64,000 nt of DNA from the NCBI GenBank assembly GCA_022508375.1, contig JAFLVJ010000001.1, positions 254,857-318,856 on the forward strand. Reading direction: 5' to 3'. The notes beneath the pieces are model-generated. The model was not told the DNA's origin. It worked only from the letters and a program-made list of their open reading frames with translations, and ran no database searches. Shown here piece after piece: positions 27,124-36,737 of the stretch (position 1 is its first letter; each line of letters begins with the position of its first letter). This DNA comes from Clostridiales bacterium (lineage in GTDB: Bacteria; Bacillota; Clostridia; Christensenellales; CAG-314). Both the position numbers and the translations under genes were made by a program.

Positions 27124-27208
27124 CGTGCTTTCCTTACGCAAGTGCTAACTTGACAAGTTCAAAGGGACTCTCTCAGCCGAACCGTACGGGCTCGGCACCC
27201 CCAGCAAG
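27124..27208 (-). promoter_or_regulatory. TPP riboswitch (THI element)
   Basis: Read on the minus strand, the conserved landmarks appear in order: GGGGGTGC, a variable hairpin, CTGAGA, the CCCTTTGAAC block, and GCGTAAGGAAAGCA at the 3' end, with P1 closing through TGCT and AGCA. This is the thiamine pyrophosphate aptamer. Together with the terminator at 27061-27096 it controls thiT by transcription attenuation. Confidence 0.93.
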
Positions 27209-27253
27209 ATTATTTTACTACTGTTACAACAATATGTCAATTATTTAAGTCGG

Positions 27254-28234
27254 CTAAAATAGTACCGGTATATACACCGACAACACAAAGCCCAGCCCAC
27301 CGGAAACTACGTTAGCCGCAAGCGCGTAAACAAGCGCCTTCCACAATGGTACGCCCTGCTTCCGTAGCGCGATTGCGTAGGTAACAGCCTCAACAAATAT
27401 TACGCCAAGCTCCAACGGCAGATATAAGATAAGCAACATCAGCATACCGTCGAAGTAGCACAGCACGTTTAGCGCAACGTTAAGCGCTATTTGCGTTACG
27501 ATGTTAGTAACAAGAATTGTTATGTACGACTTACGCCCTTTAATGCGGAAAAGTAGCGCAATTAAAAGCTCAACAAGTATCGTTAACGCAATACGGATAA
27601 GCAGTGCCGTTATTTCGGTCACGTAGTCGTAATTGTTTTTCAGTTCCAGTTCTACGCCGTCAAACCAATCGCCGTGATTGCCGTCGCCGTGAGACAAATC
27701 GGGATTAAGCAGCACGTCATTTACGACGGACAAATCTACCTTGTAATAGCTATCGAAGGCGTAACGCTCGTAAACACGACTGGAAACAAAAGCATTGCTT
27801 TCGGGATAGTACAGCAACACCTTGAAACTGTACGGCGGGTAATAGCCCCAACGCACGTCGCTACTGTCTTTATCAATCTTCCACCACAGTTGCAGGAAGT
27901 AATAACCGTCCGCGTCTTGATAATCTACAAACGTTTGCCAAATACGCTCCACTTCCTCGTTATGGTAGTCGGGATTGTCGATATAATTCGAGTCGTACCT
28001 TGCAAAATCCACATAATCCCACCCTTGATCGGGATCGTATGCGCTGTACGGTCCTGTCGTTATGTGTTGAGACAGGATTGTTACGTAGCACGTCTCATCG
28101 CCCATATTGTCAAACGATATATTTATTGACGGCTTCGGTCCCATATCCGCGTTTGCCACCTGCGGTTGAGCAAAAGCCAGTACGGCAAATAGCGCAACTA
28201 TACTAAATATAATCAAAGTTTTATTTCTGTTCAT
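27254..28234 (-). CDS. secreted-domain membrane protein, unknown function
   Basis: 326 residues, not recognised as a named family. A signal peptide (residues 1-30, ending near NADMGPKPS) is followed by an extracytoplasmic domain of ~170 residues rich in Tyr, Asp and Trp. The last ~110 residues hold about four membrane segments. A conserved-looking ADMGPKPSINI at the mature N-terminus resembles motifs seen in other clostridial hypothetical proteins. It lies upstream of the TPP riboswitch on the same strand but is not obviously linked to thiamine. Confidence 0.7.
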   Translation of the reverse strand: MNRNKTLIIFSIVALFAVLAFAQPQVANADMGPKPSINISFDNMGDETCYVTILSQHITTGPYSAYDPDQGWDYVDFARYDSNYIDNPDYHNEEVERIWQTFVDYQDADGYYFLQLWWKIDKDSSDVRWGYYPPYSFKVLLYYPESNAFVSSRVYERYAFDSYYKVDLSVVNDVLLNPDLSHGDGNHGDWFDGVELELKNNYDYVTEITALLIRIALTILVELLIALLFRIKGRKSYITILVTNIVTQIALNVALNVLCYFDGMLMLLILYLPLELGVIFVEAVTYAIALRKQGVPLWKALVYALAANVVSGGLGFVLSVYIPVLF

Positions 28235-28263
28235 ATTTCCTCGTTATAAGCAAACTTTATACA

Positions 28264-28294
28264 AGCACTCCCGCATAGCTTTTGCGGGAGTGCT
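28264..28294 (-). terminator. strong hairpin after the VWA gene, probable terminator
   Basis: Perfect 12-base arms (AGCACTCCCGCA, TGCGGGAGTGCT) around a short loop, 13 bases after the VWA stop codon. No good T-tract follows, so it may protect the 3' end or act with Rho. Confidence 0.55.
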
Positions 28295-28306
28295 CACTTG
28301 TTAGTA

Positions 28307-29821
28307 TCAGTCTGCGTGATAGTTATAAAGCACGTTCGCTTTCTCGACCAACCTGTAGAAGTCAAGTTTGAAGTCGTCTTGTGTAAGATATACAGTCAAC
28401 TGTTCCAGACGGGAAAGTACAGCGGTAAAAGATGCATCACCCTTGTACTTGGATTGTCTTAGTATCAGGCCGTACTCCAGCACGCAACCGATAAACACGC
28501 AGTCGTCGCTTGGCGTTTCGGTGTAATCGGATGTTTTGAAAGTGATTGACACGCTCTTATTTTGCTCAATACCGTCGTTAGACATAGCAGGTTTCTTATA
28601 TTTAACCTCGGCAGTTGCAATTTCGCCTTGGACTATTTCGCCGTCGCGGTTGGACTTAAGTTCTATTTCGTACACGGCTGTTACAGTATGACCTGAGCCG
28701 ATTTCACCTGCGTCGGTCTCGTCGTCTTCAAATTGTTCCTCGGTAAGTAACTTTGTATCGTATCCAAGCAAACGGTACTTGGACACAACGCCGGGATTGA
28801 ACTCTACGCCAATCTTTGCATCCTTAGCAACGGTTACGAGCGTACCGTTGAGTTCGTTTACAAGCACCTTTTTTGCTTCCAAGATACTGTCCAGATACGC
28901 GTAATTTCCGTTGCCGTTGCGCGCAAGTGTTTCCATTGTGGTGTCGTTGGTATTGAGCATACCTACACCGAGCACCGACAGATATACACCGCTTTCACGC
29001 TTTTGGCTGATCAATTTTTCCAATCCGAGCTTGCTACTTACGCCCACGTTGAAATCGCCGTCGGTTGCAAGTATAACACGGTTGTTGCCGTTAGGAATAA
29101 AGTGTTTTTCAGCAATCTTATAAGCATTTTGCAATCCGCCCGCACCGTTTGTGGAGCCTCTTGCCTGCAAGTCTTCGATGACGCTGGCAATCTTTACTTT
29201 GTTTGTGGCAGGTTCGCCATCCAAAGCCACGCGGCTGTCGCCGGCATATGTTACAACGCTGATTACGTCACCTTTACCAAGACTTTCAAGTAGCATTGTA
29301 AAAGCCTGTTGGATAAGTCCAAGCCTGTCAGCGCCATACATTGAACCGCTTGTATCAATGAGGAAAACTATATTGTTGCCTTGCGTACTGTCAAATTTAA
29401 GTTCCTCGGCAGCAACGGATACGGACAGTAATTTGTGATTCGTATTCCACGGACAATCGAAAACGCTTCCACCCAGAGCCAACGCGTTATCGCCCGTAGG
29501 ACGGGCGTAGTTGTAAGTGAAGTAATTGACGTATTCTTCAAGACGAACCGAGCCTGCCGAAAGCTTCATGCCGCTTTCTATCTGTCTGCGCATGAGCGAG
29601 TAGGACGCCGTGTTGCGATCCAACGAGAAATAGGACTTTGTTTCATCGTCGGTGGATACGAAAGGCTGTTCCACTATCGACTCGTATTGATAGTTTTCAC
29701 CATCAGCTCCCATTGAAAAATTGGGGAAGTAGTAGTCACCGGGTCCACCGTTACACGCGGCAAACAGCGCAATACAAAGAGCTAACAGTACGGATAATAT
29801 TATGACTGAAGTTTTTTTCAT
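28307..29821 (-). CDS. VWA-domain lipoprotein, YfbK-like
   Basis: 504 residues. Lipoprotein signal with lipobox (LFAACN, Cys at about 23). The N-terminal part has EEYVNYFTYNY and CPWN, as in E. coli YfbK-type proteins. The von Willebrand A domain follows with a complete MIDAS (FLIDTSGSM, then the conserved Thr and ATDGDFN). The C-terminal region matches DUF3520. It is an outer-surface metal-dependent adhesion or assembly protein. It is encoded downstream of an ECF sigma/anti-sigma pair with an AAGGAGG RBS and may be part of that regulon. Confidence 0.87.
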   Translation of the reverse strand: MKKTSVIILSVLLALCIALFAACNGGPGDYYFPNFSMGADGENYQYESIVEQPFVSTDDETKSYFSLDRNTASYSLMRRQIESGMKLSAGSVRLEEYVNYFTYNYARPTGDNALALGGSVFDCPWNTNHKLLSVSVAAEELKFDSTQGNNIVFLIDTSGSMYGADRLGLIQQAFTMLLESLGKGDVISVVTYAGDSRVALDGEPATNKVKIASVIEDLQARGSTNGAGGLQNAYKIAEKHFIPNGNNRVILATDGDFNVGVSSKLGLEKLISQKRESGVYLSVLGVGMLNTNDTTMETLARNGNGNYAYLDSILEAKKVLVNELNGTLVTVAKDAKIGVEFNPGVVSKYRLLGYDTKLLTEEQFEDDETDAGEIGSGHTVTAVYEIELKSNRDGEIVQGEIATAEVKYKKPAMSNDGIEQNKSVSITFKTSDYTETPSDDCVFIGCVLEYGLILRQSKYKGDASFTAVLSRLEQLTVYLTQDDFKLDFYRLVEKANVLYNYHAD

Positions 29822-29934
29822 GATGTTGCCTCCTTTTAGCCTGCGTGGCTATGTTTTTCACCAATACAACACCTCGAGGTTTTGGTTTGTCCCACGTTTT
29901 TGTGATTTTTTTAAACTGCGTCTAAAGCTTTCAT

Positions 29935-30657
29935 TCAAGCAAGCAGTTGCAGAATATCCTGTGCCACTTCAGTGCGCTGACCGTTGCGCGCAGCTACGTA
30001 GAAATGCCAGTCGCGTGCAGCGAAATAGGCTTGCGTTACGTACTCGCCACTCTTGTCGTAGTCACCGTCAATGCTCAATCCGTCAACGTCACTGTAACTG
30101 TGATAAATATCCTTCAAATCATTGCGGACGTATCCGTCAACTTCGCCTATAAGCTCCAATTCGGTAAATATACCGTCAGGCGAACGCACGCCAAGATACA
30201 CCTTGACGTAACGAAGCTCATTGCTGTCGGTAAAGAAAGCGTAACACTTTACACCAAGTATTTCGTAACCGTTGTCGCTAAGCTTGCTTATGTGCAGTAC
30301 GTCGTCGTAATCACTGAGATTAGCGCTTCTCCCCTTGACGTCGGCGTAGGTGTAGTAAGCAACAGTAGGCTTGACAGAAACTGAGGGGTTCTCGCCCTGG
30401 TTTGTCGAGCTGTCAGGCAAAGTGAACATCGGTAGGCTAAACAAAACGACAACAAGCACAACAAAAACCGCAACCGTCGGCGTTATCCAGGCAAAATTGC
30501 GCCAAAACGTCGATTTTTTGCGCGCGGAAGGCAATGGCTTGGCTTGTTTAGCCACCATTTCCATCTTGGCTTTTTCTGCAAGATTCTCACACGGTTTTAG
30601 TTCCTGCGCGTAATCATCAAACAGTTTTTGTATGGTTTCGTCTTGTTTCTTCATCAC
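29935..30657 (-). CDS. membrane anti-sigma factor-like protein
   Basis: 240 residues. A ~55-residue charged cytoplasmic N-terminus, one membrane segment (about residues 57-77) and a ~160-residue extracytoplasmic domain. This topology and its position two bases after an ECF sigma gene fit an anti-sigma factor that holds the sigma at the membrane. It lacks the His-x3-Cys-x2-Cys motif of zinc-binding anti-sigma proteins. The sensory domain is not recognised. The role is inferred from context. Confidence 0.65.
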   Translation of the reverse strand: MMKKQDETIQKLFDDYAQELKPCENLAEKAKMEMVAKQAKPLPSARKKSTFWRNFAWITPTVAVFVVLVVVLFSLPMFTLPDSSTNQGENPSVSVKPTVAYYTYADVKGRSANLSDYDDVLHISKLSDNGYEILGVKCYAFFTDSNELRYVKVYLGVRSPDGIFTELELIGEVDGYVRNDLKDIYHSYSDVDGLSIDGDYDKSGEYVTQAYFAARDWHFYVAARNGQRTEVAQDILQLLA

Positions 30658-30659
30658 TA

Positions 30660-31223
30660 TTACAACCCACTATTCGGCGGATTTGTCCCGCCCTTCAAAT
30701 AATTTTTTATCTTTTCTTCCGCCGAGGCTATCGCCCTTTGCACCGCCGACTTGGATTTACCTAGGCTAGTTGCGCTATCCCTGACGGTGAAATCCATAAA
30801 GTACTTTTGGTAAATAACCCGTTTTTCGAAGTCGGTCAAAGTACCCATTGCTTGCTTTAGCGCCAAATGCGTTGTTGACTGTTCGGCAACGTCATCGTCG
30901 CTTGACAAGTTGAAGTAGTCGTCTATGTTTTCCGAACGCCGTCGGTTTTCCTTGCGCAGAGCGTTCAAAGCGACGTTTTGCGTAATCTTACATATCCAAG
31001 CGTAACCGTTTGTTTGAGGTTTAAACAGATAAGCGCTGTTGACAATACGCAAAAAACTATCCTGCACGACGTCTTCGGCGGTAGCTCTGTTTTTGACAAC
31101 GGACAAAGCAATAGATAACATTCTTGCGGACACAAGGCGCGACAAACCCTCCAAGGCGAACGTGTTGCCTTGGGAGATTTGCACAATGAAGATATTTATT
31201 TGTTTGCGCATTTCGTCCGTCAT
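30660..31223 (-). CDS. ECF-type RNA polymerase sigma factor
   Basis: 187 residues. Region 2 shows VVQDSFLRIVNSAYLF and YAWICKITQNVALNALRK; region 4 shows MDFTVRDSATSLGKSKSAVQRAIASAEEKI. The order sigma, anti-sigma, VWA lipoprotein suggests a cell-envelope response. There is no Shine-Dalgarno sequence; a good promoter lies so close to the ATG that a leaderless message is predicted. Confidence 0.9.
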   Translation of the reverse strand: MTDEMRKQINIFIVQISQGNTFALEGLSRLVSARMLSIALSVVKNRATAEDVVQDSFLRIVNSAYLFKPQTNGYAWICKITQNVALNALRKENRRRSENIDDYFNLSSDDDVAEQSTTHLALKQAMGTLTDFEKRVIYQKYFMDFTVRDSATSLGKSKSAVQRAIASAEEKIKNYLKGGTNPPNSGL

Positions 31224-31230
31224 AAATTGT

Positions 31231-31259
31231 ATTGTAGCACAACGACAAACTTAAAGCAA
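31231..31259 (-). promoter_or_regulatory. sigma-A promoter at the ECF sigma start codon
   Basis: On the minus strand TTGCTT (31259-31254), 17 bases, then TACAAT (31236-31231). The predicted transcription start falls at about 31224, next to the ATG at 31223. Confidence 0.55.
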
Positions 31260-31275
31260 GATGAAAATAAGTGAA

Positions 31276-31307
31276 AAGGACGCATTGCTTTCAAACAATG
31301 CGTCCTT
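31276..31307 (-). terminator. intrinsic terminator after the DUF1624 gene
   Basis: Twelve-base perfect arms (AAGGACGCATTG, CAATGCGTCCTT) with an 8-base loop and a short T-tract on the minus strand, 26 bases after the stop codon at 31333. Confidence 0.75.
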
Positions 31308-31332
31308 GATTTTTGCATTAGCAAAATTTCAT

Positions 31333-32289
31333 TTATAATACGTTAACCACTTCATGTAAAAGGTAAATCACCCCGTACATCACAACCTGACTTATGAAGT
31401 ACACCCACAGTGAATATCTGCCGCAAAATGTAACAGGGCAAACGTACTTGGGGTTGACAGACGGGAATATACTTTTACGCTCACGGTATAATGCCTTGCC
31501 AAGCACTACGCCCACTAAGAACCAACCGAAATCGGGCAAAAACGCCAGGTAATCGCCCCCGCCGTAAAACTTTTTGATAACGGCTGTGCGCCAACCGCTT
31601 TCGCCAAAGATGAGATTTGTCCAGTGGATGTTCATGTACTTTGCGCAGTGTCCCACAATAAGTGCAGTCATCGTAATAGCGAAGAAAATCACTCCGAAAA
31701 TGTTTTTTTGCCAGTTTTTGGTAAGTTTCGACCAAATCCATTCGATTGCTGTATATATCAATACCGACAGCGCCACAACGTGAATAACATTGAAGTAAAT
31801 TGTTAATTCGTCCTGTAATATTGCGGACAATGCGTAAGTAACTGCGGAAAACAGTACTGCAAATGCACACATCTTGATTGCGCGTTTACCGTTACTGCGA
31901 CTGAAACTACATGACACGCCACTTGTCAGCACAAACAAGGTGACGAAAACGTCGTGGGTGACGTTTCTCAACGCTCCGCTGTAGTAATCACCGCCAAGTT
32001 TGTAAAGCCACTGAAATAGCGCCGTGTTGTAGGAGGAGGTGAAACCGAAGTACACGTCCCACATAAAGTGATCCCACACGACAAACAGTATCATCAATCC
32101 ACGCACGAAGTCCACTTCCCATATGCGCTCTCGCTTGTGGGTAGCTGCAAGCTCGTTTATTTCCTCTTCTACCTGTTCGGGAGTGAGCTGTTCGACAGCA
32201 ATACTGTCAACCGTTTGCAGATTTTCTACATTTTGCAACTTTGACTTGCACTGTGTAGATTTATTCTTTTGTTTATTTTTTTTACTCAT
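31333..32289 (-). CDS. DUF1624 / heparan-alpha-glucosaminide N-acetyltransferase-like membrane protein
   Basis: 318 residues from the ATG at 32289; the frame is open to 32364 but the upstream part has no credible start. After a ~50-residue Lys/Gln/Glu-rich cytoplasmic segment comes the family motif RIWEVDFVRGLMILFVVWDHFMWD, then about seven membrane segments. Relatives transfer acyl groups across the membrane to sugars. The substrate is unknown; cell-envelope glycan modification is a reasonable guess. The RBS is weak. Confidence 0.8.
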   Translation of the reverse strand: MSKKNKQKNKSTQCKSKLQNVENLQTVDSIAVEQLTPEQVEEEINELAATHKRERIWEVDFVRGLMILFVVWDHFMWDVYFGFTSSYNTALFQWLYKLGGDYYSGALRNVTHDVFVTLFVLTSGVSCSFSRSNGKRAIKMCAFAVLFSAVTYALSAILQDELTIYFNVIHVVALSVLIYTAIEWIWSKLTKNWQKNIFGVIFFAITMTALIVGHCAKYMNIHWTNLIFGESGWRTAVIKKFYGGGDYLAFLPDFGWFLVGVVLGKALYRERKSIFPSVNPKYVCPVTFCGRYSLWVYFISQVVMYGVIYLLHEVVNVL

Positions 32290-32429
32290 ACTTTTTAATT
32301 TACATCCGAAATAAACTATCGCATACCGCAACAGGGGAGGCGAGTGTGATCCGCTACAAAACAATCTGCAACGAGCGATTGTCCGCTATAAGTGATAATT
32401 TATATCACCCAAACGCAGTAAAGCCGTTT

Positions 32430-33509
32430 TTAGCGGAACATGCGAGTCACCTCATCTATTGTTGCCCCGCCGATACACTTGTCTTTATCGTAAAACACGA
32501 CAAACTGTCCCGGAGTTACCGCGCGTTGCGGTTCATGGAAATATACCTTGACCTTACCGTCATTGCACAGCTCCACGTCAACTCCCTGTTCGCTTTGTCT
32601 GTATCTGAACTTTGCCGTGCAACTGAATTTATTGCTCGGCGGACTCGGTATCCAATTGACACCGCTTGCAATCAGACTCTTGGACAACAGTACGCTTTCG
32701 TCACCGTGGCTAACTACAAGACGGTTGCGCTCCATGTCCTTATCCACAACGAACCATCTGCCTTGTCCTTCGGACGTTCCGCCAAGACCCAGACCCCTAC
32801 GTTGTCCGAGAGTATAGTACATCAGTCCGATATGCTCGCCGACGTGTTTTCCGTCAATATCTACAATTTCACCCGGTTGATTGGGAAGGTAGTTTTGCAA
32901 AAAGGCGCGGAAGTTACGTTCACCTATAAAGCATATACCGGTGCTGTCCTTTTTCTTGGCGTTGACAAGCCCCAGCTCGTCGGCAATTTGTCGAACTTCG
33001 CTCTTTTCAACGTTGGCAAGAGGGAACAACACGTCCTTTAGTTGTGCTTGCGACAATTGATTGAGGAAATACGTTTGATCCTTGCTTTGATCCTTGGCTT
33101 TGAGTAGGTAATGAACTCCGTTATCGTGCAGAATACCGCAATAATGTCCTGTTGCAATGTAATCTGCCCCAAGAGCCTTGGCGTATTCAAGAAACGGTCC
33201 AAACTTTATTTCACGGTTGCACAACACGTCGGGATTTGGGGTGCGCCCTTTGGCGTATTCATCGAGGAAATAACTGAACACGCGCTCCTGATACTGCTTG
33301 GCGAAATTTACAGAGTAATACGGTATGCCGATCTTGTCCGATACGCGCTTGACGTCCTCGTAGTCCTGCTCGGCAGTACAGCATCCGTCCTCCGTCTCCT
33401 CCCAGTTGTGCATAAATAGTGCTATTACGTTGTATCCTTGGCGTTTGAGCAACCACGCTGACACTGCGCTGTCAACGCCGCCGCTCATTCCCAATACTAC
33501 AGTTTTCAT
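32430..33509 (-). CDS. mnmA: tRNA-specific 2-thiouridylase MnmA
   Basis: 359 residues. The PP-loop [15 protein letters not shown] is at the N-terminus, the first catalytic cysteine is in [13 protein letters not shown], the second in [12 protein letters not shown], and the central domain has [13 protein letters not shown]. It introduces sulfur at the wobble uridine of Glu, Gln and Lys tRNAs. A GAGGT lies rather far (~13 bases) upstream of the ATG. It stands between rho and the DUF1624 gene. Confidence 0.96.
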   Translation of the reverse strand: MKTVVLGMSGGVDSAVSAWLLKRQGYNVIALFMHNWEETEDGCCTAEQDYEDVKRVSDKIGIPYYSVNFAKQYQERVFSYFLDEYAKGRTPNPDVLCNREIKFGPFLEYAKALGADYIATGHYCGILHDNGVHYLLKAKDQSKDQTYFLNQLSQAQLKDVLFPLANVEKSEVRQIADELGLVNAKKKDSTGICFIGERNFRAFLQNYLPNQPGEIVDIDGKHVGEHIGLMYYTLGQRRGLGLGGTSEGQGRWFVVDKDMERNRLVVSHGDESVLLSKSLIASGVNWIPSPPSNKFSCTAKFRYRQSEQGVDVELCNDGKVKVYFHEPQRAVTPGQFVVFYDKDKCIGGATIDEVTRMFR

Positions 33510-33569
33510 ATGTGCTGATATGACCTCATTTTCAAATCATACTTGAAATCACAGTGGATAAATGTGTTT

Positions 33570-34994
33570 TTAAGATTTTTTCATGGCTTTGCGTTGCGCG
33601 GCAGACCGTACAAGTCGCTTCAACGTATCTATAGTGTCGTCGTTGTTTTCCGTAGTCATCACAACTTCCAGTAGTTCTTCCGTTGCCTGTACTGCATCTT
33701 CGCGCGCAAGCATACGTCTGACAAGATACATTCCCTCCAGTTGCGATTGAGTAAGCAACAGCTCCTCACGGCGTGTTCCGCTACGGTTTAGGTCCACAGC
33801 AGGGAAAATGCGTTTTTCGCTCATGCGACGGTCTAGCTGGATTTCCATATTGCCGGTGCCCTTGAACTCCTCGTAAATGATATCGTCCATCTTACTGCCT
33901 GTATCAATCAACGCCGTTGCAAGTATCGTAAGACTTCCGCCGTTGCGGGTATTTCTGCCTGCACCGAACATCTTTTTCGGTTCCTGCAAGGCAGCGATAT
34001 CCAATCCGCCGGTGAGAGTTCTGCCCGTTTGCTCGGCGATTTGGTTATAAGCGCGTCCAAGACGTGTAATACTGTCCATTAAGATCATCACGTCCTGTCC
34101 CTGCTCCACGCGGCGACGAGCGTTTGCAAATACCAACTCGGCGACACGGCAATGGTTTTGCGGTTGTTGATCGAAGGTGGAATACACTACTTCGCAATCC
34201 ACGCTTTCCTTGAAGTCGGTAACTTCCTCGGGACGTTCGTCAATGAGCAGCACCGTCAAGTGAATTTCGGGGTGATTTGCCTTGACCGCCATTGCAATCT
34301 TCTTGAGAAGGATAGTTTTGCCTGTTTTGGGCGGAGCAACGATAAGACCGCGTTGTCCCTTGCCGATAGGCGCAACCAAGTCAAGTACGCGAAGCGAATA
34401 GTCGCTTTTGTCCGTACGCATGTTGATACGTTGATTGGGGAAACACGCCTCAAGCGACTCGAACGGCGTGCGCGTAATGCTGTTGCAGGGCATGTCGTTT
34501 ATTTCGTCGATGAAGATTACCGTCGGGGCAGATCTATCGGGATACTGGCGAATAGCCACCTTGAGTTTGTCGCCCGAAGTCACCTTCATACGGCTTATCA
34601 TGTTAGCGGAAACGTAGTAATCCTTGTTTTGCGTGTTGGAGTAGTTGTGAGTACGCACAAATCCGTATCCGCCGTCGGCGTTGATTTCCAATATTCCCGT
34701 GCGCGGAAGCGACGGATCAACGTTATCCGCCGAGGACGCGTCCTCGTCCTTGATTTCGACTTCGAGATCGGGTCTTTTTAACCTGTCCACATCTCTTGGC
34801 GGACGGCCGGATTTGATGGGAATTTCCTCATCGATTTCCCCTTTCAGCCTGGCGATGATGACCTTGATAAGGTCGTCACGTTTGCGTTCACGCGGATACA
34901 CGCCCACACTACGCGCTATTTTGCGCAAATCGTGAACGTTGACGTCCGGTAGAGCTGCCAAAAACTCCTCCACACTGGCAAATTGGATAGACAT
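33570..34994 (-). CDS. rho: transcription termination factor Rho
   Basis: 474 residues from the ATG at 34994, five bases after AGGAGG; the longer frame to 35015 is not supported. N-terminal Rho-N helices, an acidic/basic linker, the cold-shock-like RNA-binding domain ([15 protein letters not shown]), and the hexameric ATPase with [15 protein letters not shown], the Walker B region ([13 protein letters not shown]) and the Q/R loops. It terminates transcription at untranslated RNA. It has its own promoter and a ~140-base AT-rich leader, suggesting autoregulation. Confidence 0.97.
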   Translation of the reverse strand: MSIQFASVEEFLAALPDVNVHDLRKIARSVGVYPRERKRDDLIKVIIARLKGEIDEEIPIKSGRPPRDVDRLKRPDLEVEIKDEDASSADNVDPSLPRTGILEINADGGYGFVRTHNYSNTQNKDYYVSANMISRMKVTSGDKLKVAIRQYPDRSAPTVIFIDEINDMPCNSITRTPFESLEACFPNQRINMRTDKSDYSLRVLDLVAPIGKGQRGLIVAPPKTGKTILLKKIAMAVKANHPEIHLTVLLIDERPEEVTDFKESVDCEVVYSTFDQQPQNHCRVAELVFANARRRVEQGQDVMILMDSITRLGRAYNQIAEQTGRTLTGGLDIAALQEPKKMFGAGRNTRNGGSLTILATALIDTGSKMDDIIYEEFKGTGNMEIQLDRRMSEKRIFPAVDLNRSGTRREELLLTQSQLEGMYLVRRMLAREDAVQATEELLEVVMTTENNDDTIDTLKRLVRSAAQRKAMKKS

Positions 34995-35143
34995 ATTTTC
35001 CTCCTGAAAAAACAAAAAAAATCCTTTTTTACGGTAACTTACAAACGTTAAAAGTAACTACAAATAAAAAGCAAAATATACGCCGTCTTAAAAAGATAAA
35101 AACAAAGAAGATTCAACTAGACGTCGCAAAAATCTTTTTACTT

Positions 35144-35172
35144 ATTTTATTATATATTTTACTCTTTGTCAA
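35144..35172 (-). promoter_or_regulatory. sigma-A promoter of rho
   Basis: On the minus strand TTGACA (35172-35167), exactly 17 bases, then TAAAAT (35149-35144). Transcription should begin near 35137, leaving a long AT-rich leader before the rho ATG. No other element was seen between 34995 and 35235. Confidence 0.7.
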
Positions 35173-35235
35173 TATTAAAAATACCCAATATATTGTGGAA
35201 AGTTATCGCAAGTTGTAACAAAAGTAACAAAAATA

Positions 35236-35267
35236 AAAATGCGTAAAGATAAGCTTTCACGCATTTT
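35236..35267 (-). terminator. intrinsic terminator of the ricT-yfcE operon
   Basis: AAATGCGT-AAAG paired with CTTT-ACGCATTT with a one-base bulge, followed on the minus strand by TTTTTATTTTT. It lies 14 bases after the yfcE stop codon. Confidence 0.82.
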
Positions 35268-35280
35268 ATTTTATATGAGT

Positions 35281-35817
35281 TTATTCAAATTTTTGACTAA
35301 GAATAGCTTGGTCGTCCATGTCGTAGATTGTTGCGCCCTTTTCATCAACAATACAGTATGCCGACTTGTCCTTGGGAAGACTTGCACTGCTAACGTTTAT
35401 GCAATATACGCCCGAGGCAACCTCGCAGTGATTTTCGTGGAAATGTCCGTAAATCATTACGTCGCCCTCTTTTATCATGGGTAAGTGATGACTGTTGTAA
35501 ACGTGACCGTGCGTCAAAAACAGACGGCGATGACCCAACGGAATTATGTTATTTTCCACAAATGGAAATTCGCTTATCATTTCGTCCACAGCGCTGTCGC
35601 AGTTGCCACGCACCGAAATAACCTTGTTGGAAATGGCGTTGAGCATCTCAGCCACCTTCATGGGAGCGTAATCCTTGGGGAAGGGATTGCGCGGTCCGTG
35701 GTTATACACGTCGCCTAGCAGTATCAAAATATCCGCCTTGGATTGATTAAACTTTTCTATTATAAGCTTGGTATAATACGCCGAACCGTGCAAGTCCGTT
35801 GCAATAAACAATTTCAT
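35281..35817 (-). CDS. yfcE: YfcE/MJ0936-type phosphodiesterase
   Basis: 178 residues. The metallophosphoesterase motifs are ATDLHGS, LLGDVYNHGPRN, RGNCD, THGHVY and YGHFHE. This small class hydrolyses phosphodiester bonds in vitro; the natural substrate is unsettled. It is the last gene of the tmk-holB-ricT-yfcE run, 8 bases after ricT, with a terminator behind it. Confidence 0.92.
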   Translation of the reverse strand: MKLFIATDLHGSAYYTKLIIEKFNQSKADILILLGDVYNHGPRNPFPKDYAPMKVAEMLNAISNKVISVRGNCDSAVDEMISEFPFVENNIIPLGHRRLFLTHGHVYNSHHLPMIKEGDVMIYGHFHENHCEVASGVYCINVSSASLPKDKSAYCIVDEKGATIYDMDDQAILSQKFE

Positions 35818-35825
35818 ATACTATC

Positions 35826-36737
35826 CTACTCTTCCGTGTCGGGCAAAATATCGGTGTCGTCCTCGTCATCAGGATCGCCGTCATTGTTTTGGCAATCGGC
35901 GCAACCCGAACACCTGTCGGGATATACGGGAGTGATACCCAGTTGCTCAAGGTTGTATTCGTCGTTGACAACCGTTTCGGACGCGTCGGTCGTTTTTACG
36001 ACAACCGTTTGTCGCAAAACGTCAATACTTACCACAACGCCTTTACCCTTGGGTGTGACAATTTCGCTGCCTACCTTGGGCATAAACTTGAGTGTATCGG
36101 CGTAGTAATCGTCTTCGAACTTCAAGCAACACATAAGCCTACCGCACAATCCGGAAATTTTGCCGGGATTCAAACTGAGCCCTTGGTGCTTAGCCATCTT
36201 AATGGAAACACGTTCGAAGTCGTTCATATAATCGTTACAACAGCACACTCTGCCACAGGGTCCCAAACCGCCCTTCATCTTGCACTCGTCGCGTATGCCT
36301 ATCTGACGAAGCTCGATGCGCATGTGGAAGGTAGCAGCCATTTCCTTTACCAAATCGCGAAAGTCTATGCGGTTGTCCGACGTGAAATAGAACAACACCT
36401 TACTGTTATCAAAGGTAAACTCCGCATCCACAAACTTCATGTCTAACTTGCGTTTGTTTGCCATTTCCTGCGCGGTCCTGATAGATGAGTGACGCTTGTT
36501 AAGATTCTCTTGATGTTTGGCAATATCCTCTGCCGAAGCTTTGCGTACAACGGGTTTCAAGTCGCCCTTGATATCTGCGTCAGGTACGTCTGTATTTGCA
36601 ATGACAACAGTACCGAACTCCATTCCGCGGGCGGTTTCCACAATTGCGCCTTCGCCCTTTTCGAAGGTCAGTCCTTTCGGCGCAAAGTAATACAGTTTGC
36701 CTGAATCTTTAAATTTAATTCCAACTACTTCCGACAT
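35826..36737 (-). CDS. ricT: RicT (YaaT), PSP1-domain protein
   Basis: 303 residues. The PSP1 domain has the family cysteine cluster CKMKGGLGPCGRVCCC followed by GRLMCCLKFE, which bind an iron-sulfur cluster in the RicAFT complex. In Bacillus this complex directs RNase Y mRNA maturation and affects sporulation and biofilm. The C-terminal tail has an extra CSGCADC and a very acidic end, which is unusual. Position after holB (13-base overlap) matches the tmk-holB-yaaT order of Bacillus. Confidence 0.95.
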   Translation of the reverse strand: MSEVVGIKFKDSGKLYYFAPKGLTFEKGEGAIVETARGMEFGTVVIANTDVPDADIKGDLKPVVRKASAEDIAKHQENLNKRHSSIRTAQEMANKRKLDMKFVDAEFTFDNSKVLFYFTSDNRIDFRDLVKEMAATFHMRIELRQIGIRDECKMKGGLGPCGRVCCCNDYMNDFERVSIKMAKHQGLSLNPGKISGLCGRLMCCLKFEDDYYADTLKFMPKVGSEIVTPKGKGVVVSIDVLRQTVVVKTTDASETVVNDEYNLEQLGITPVYPDRCSGCADCQNNDGDPDDEDDTDILPDTEE

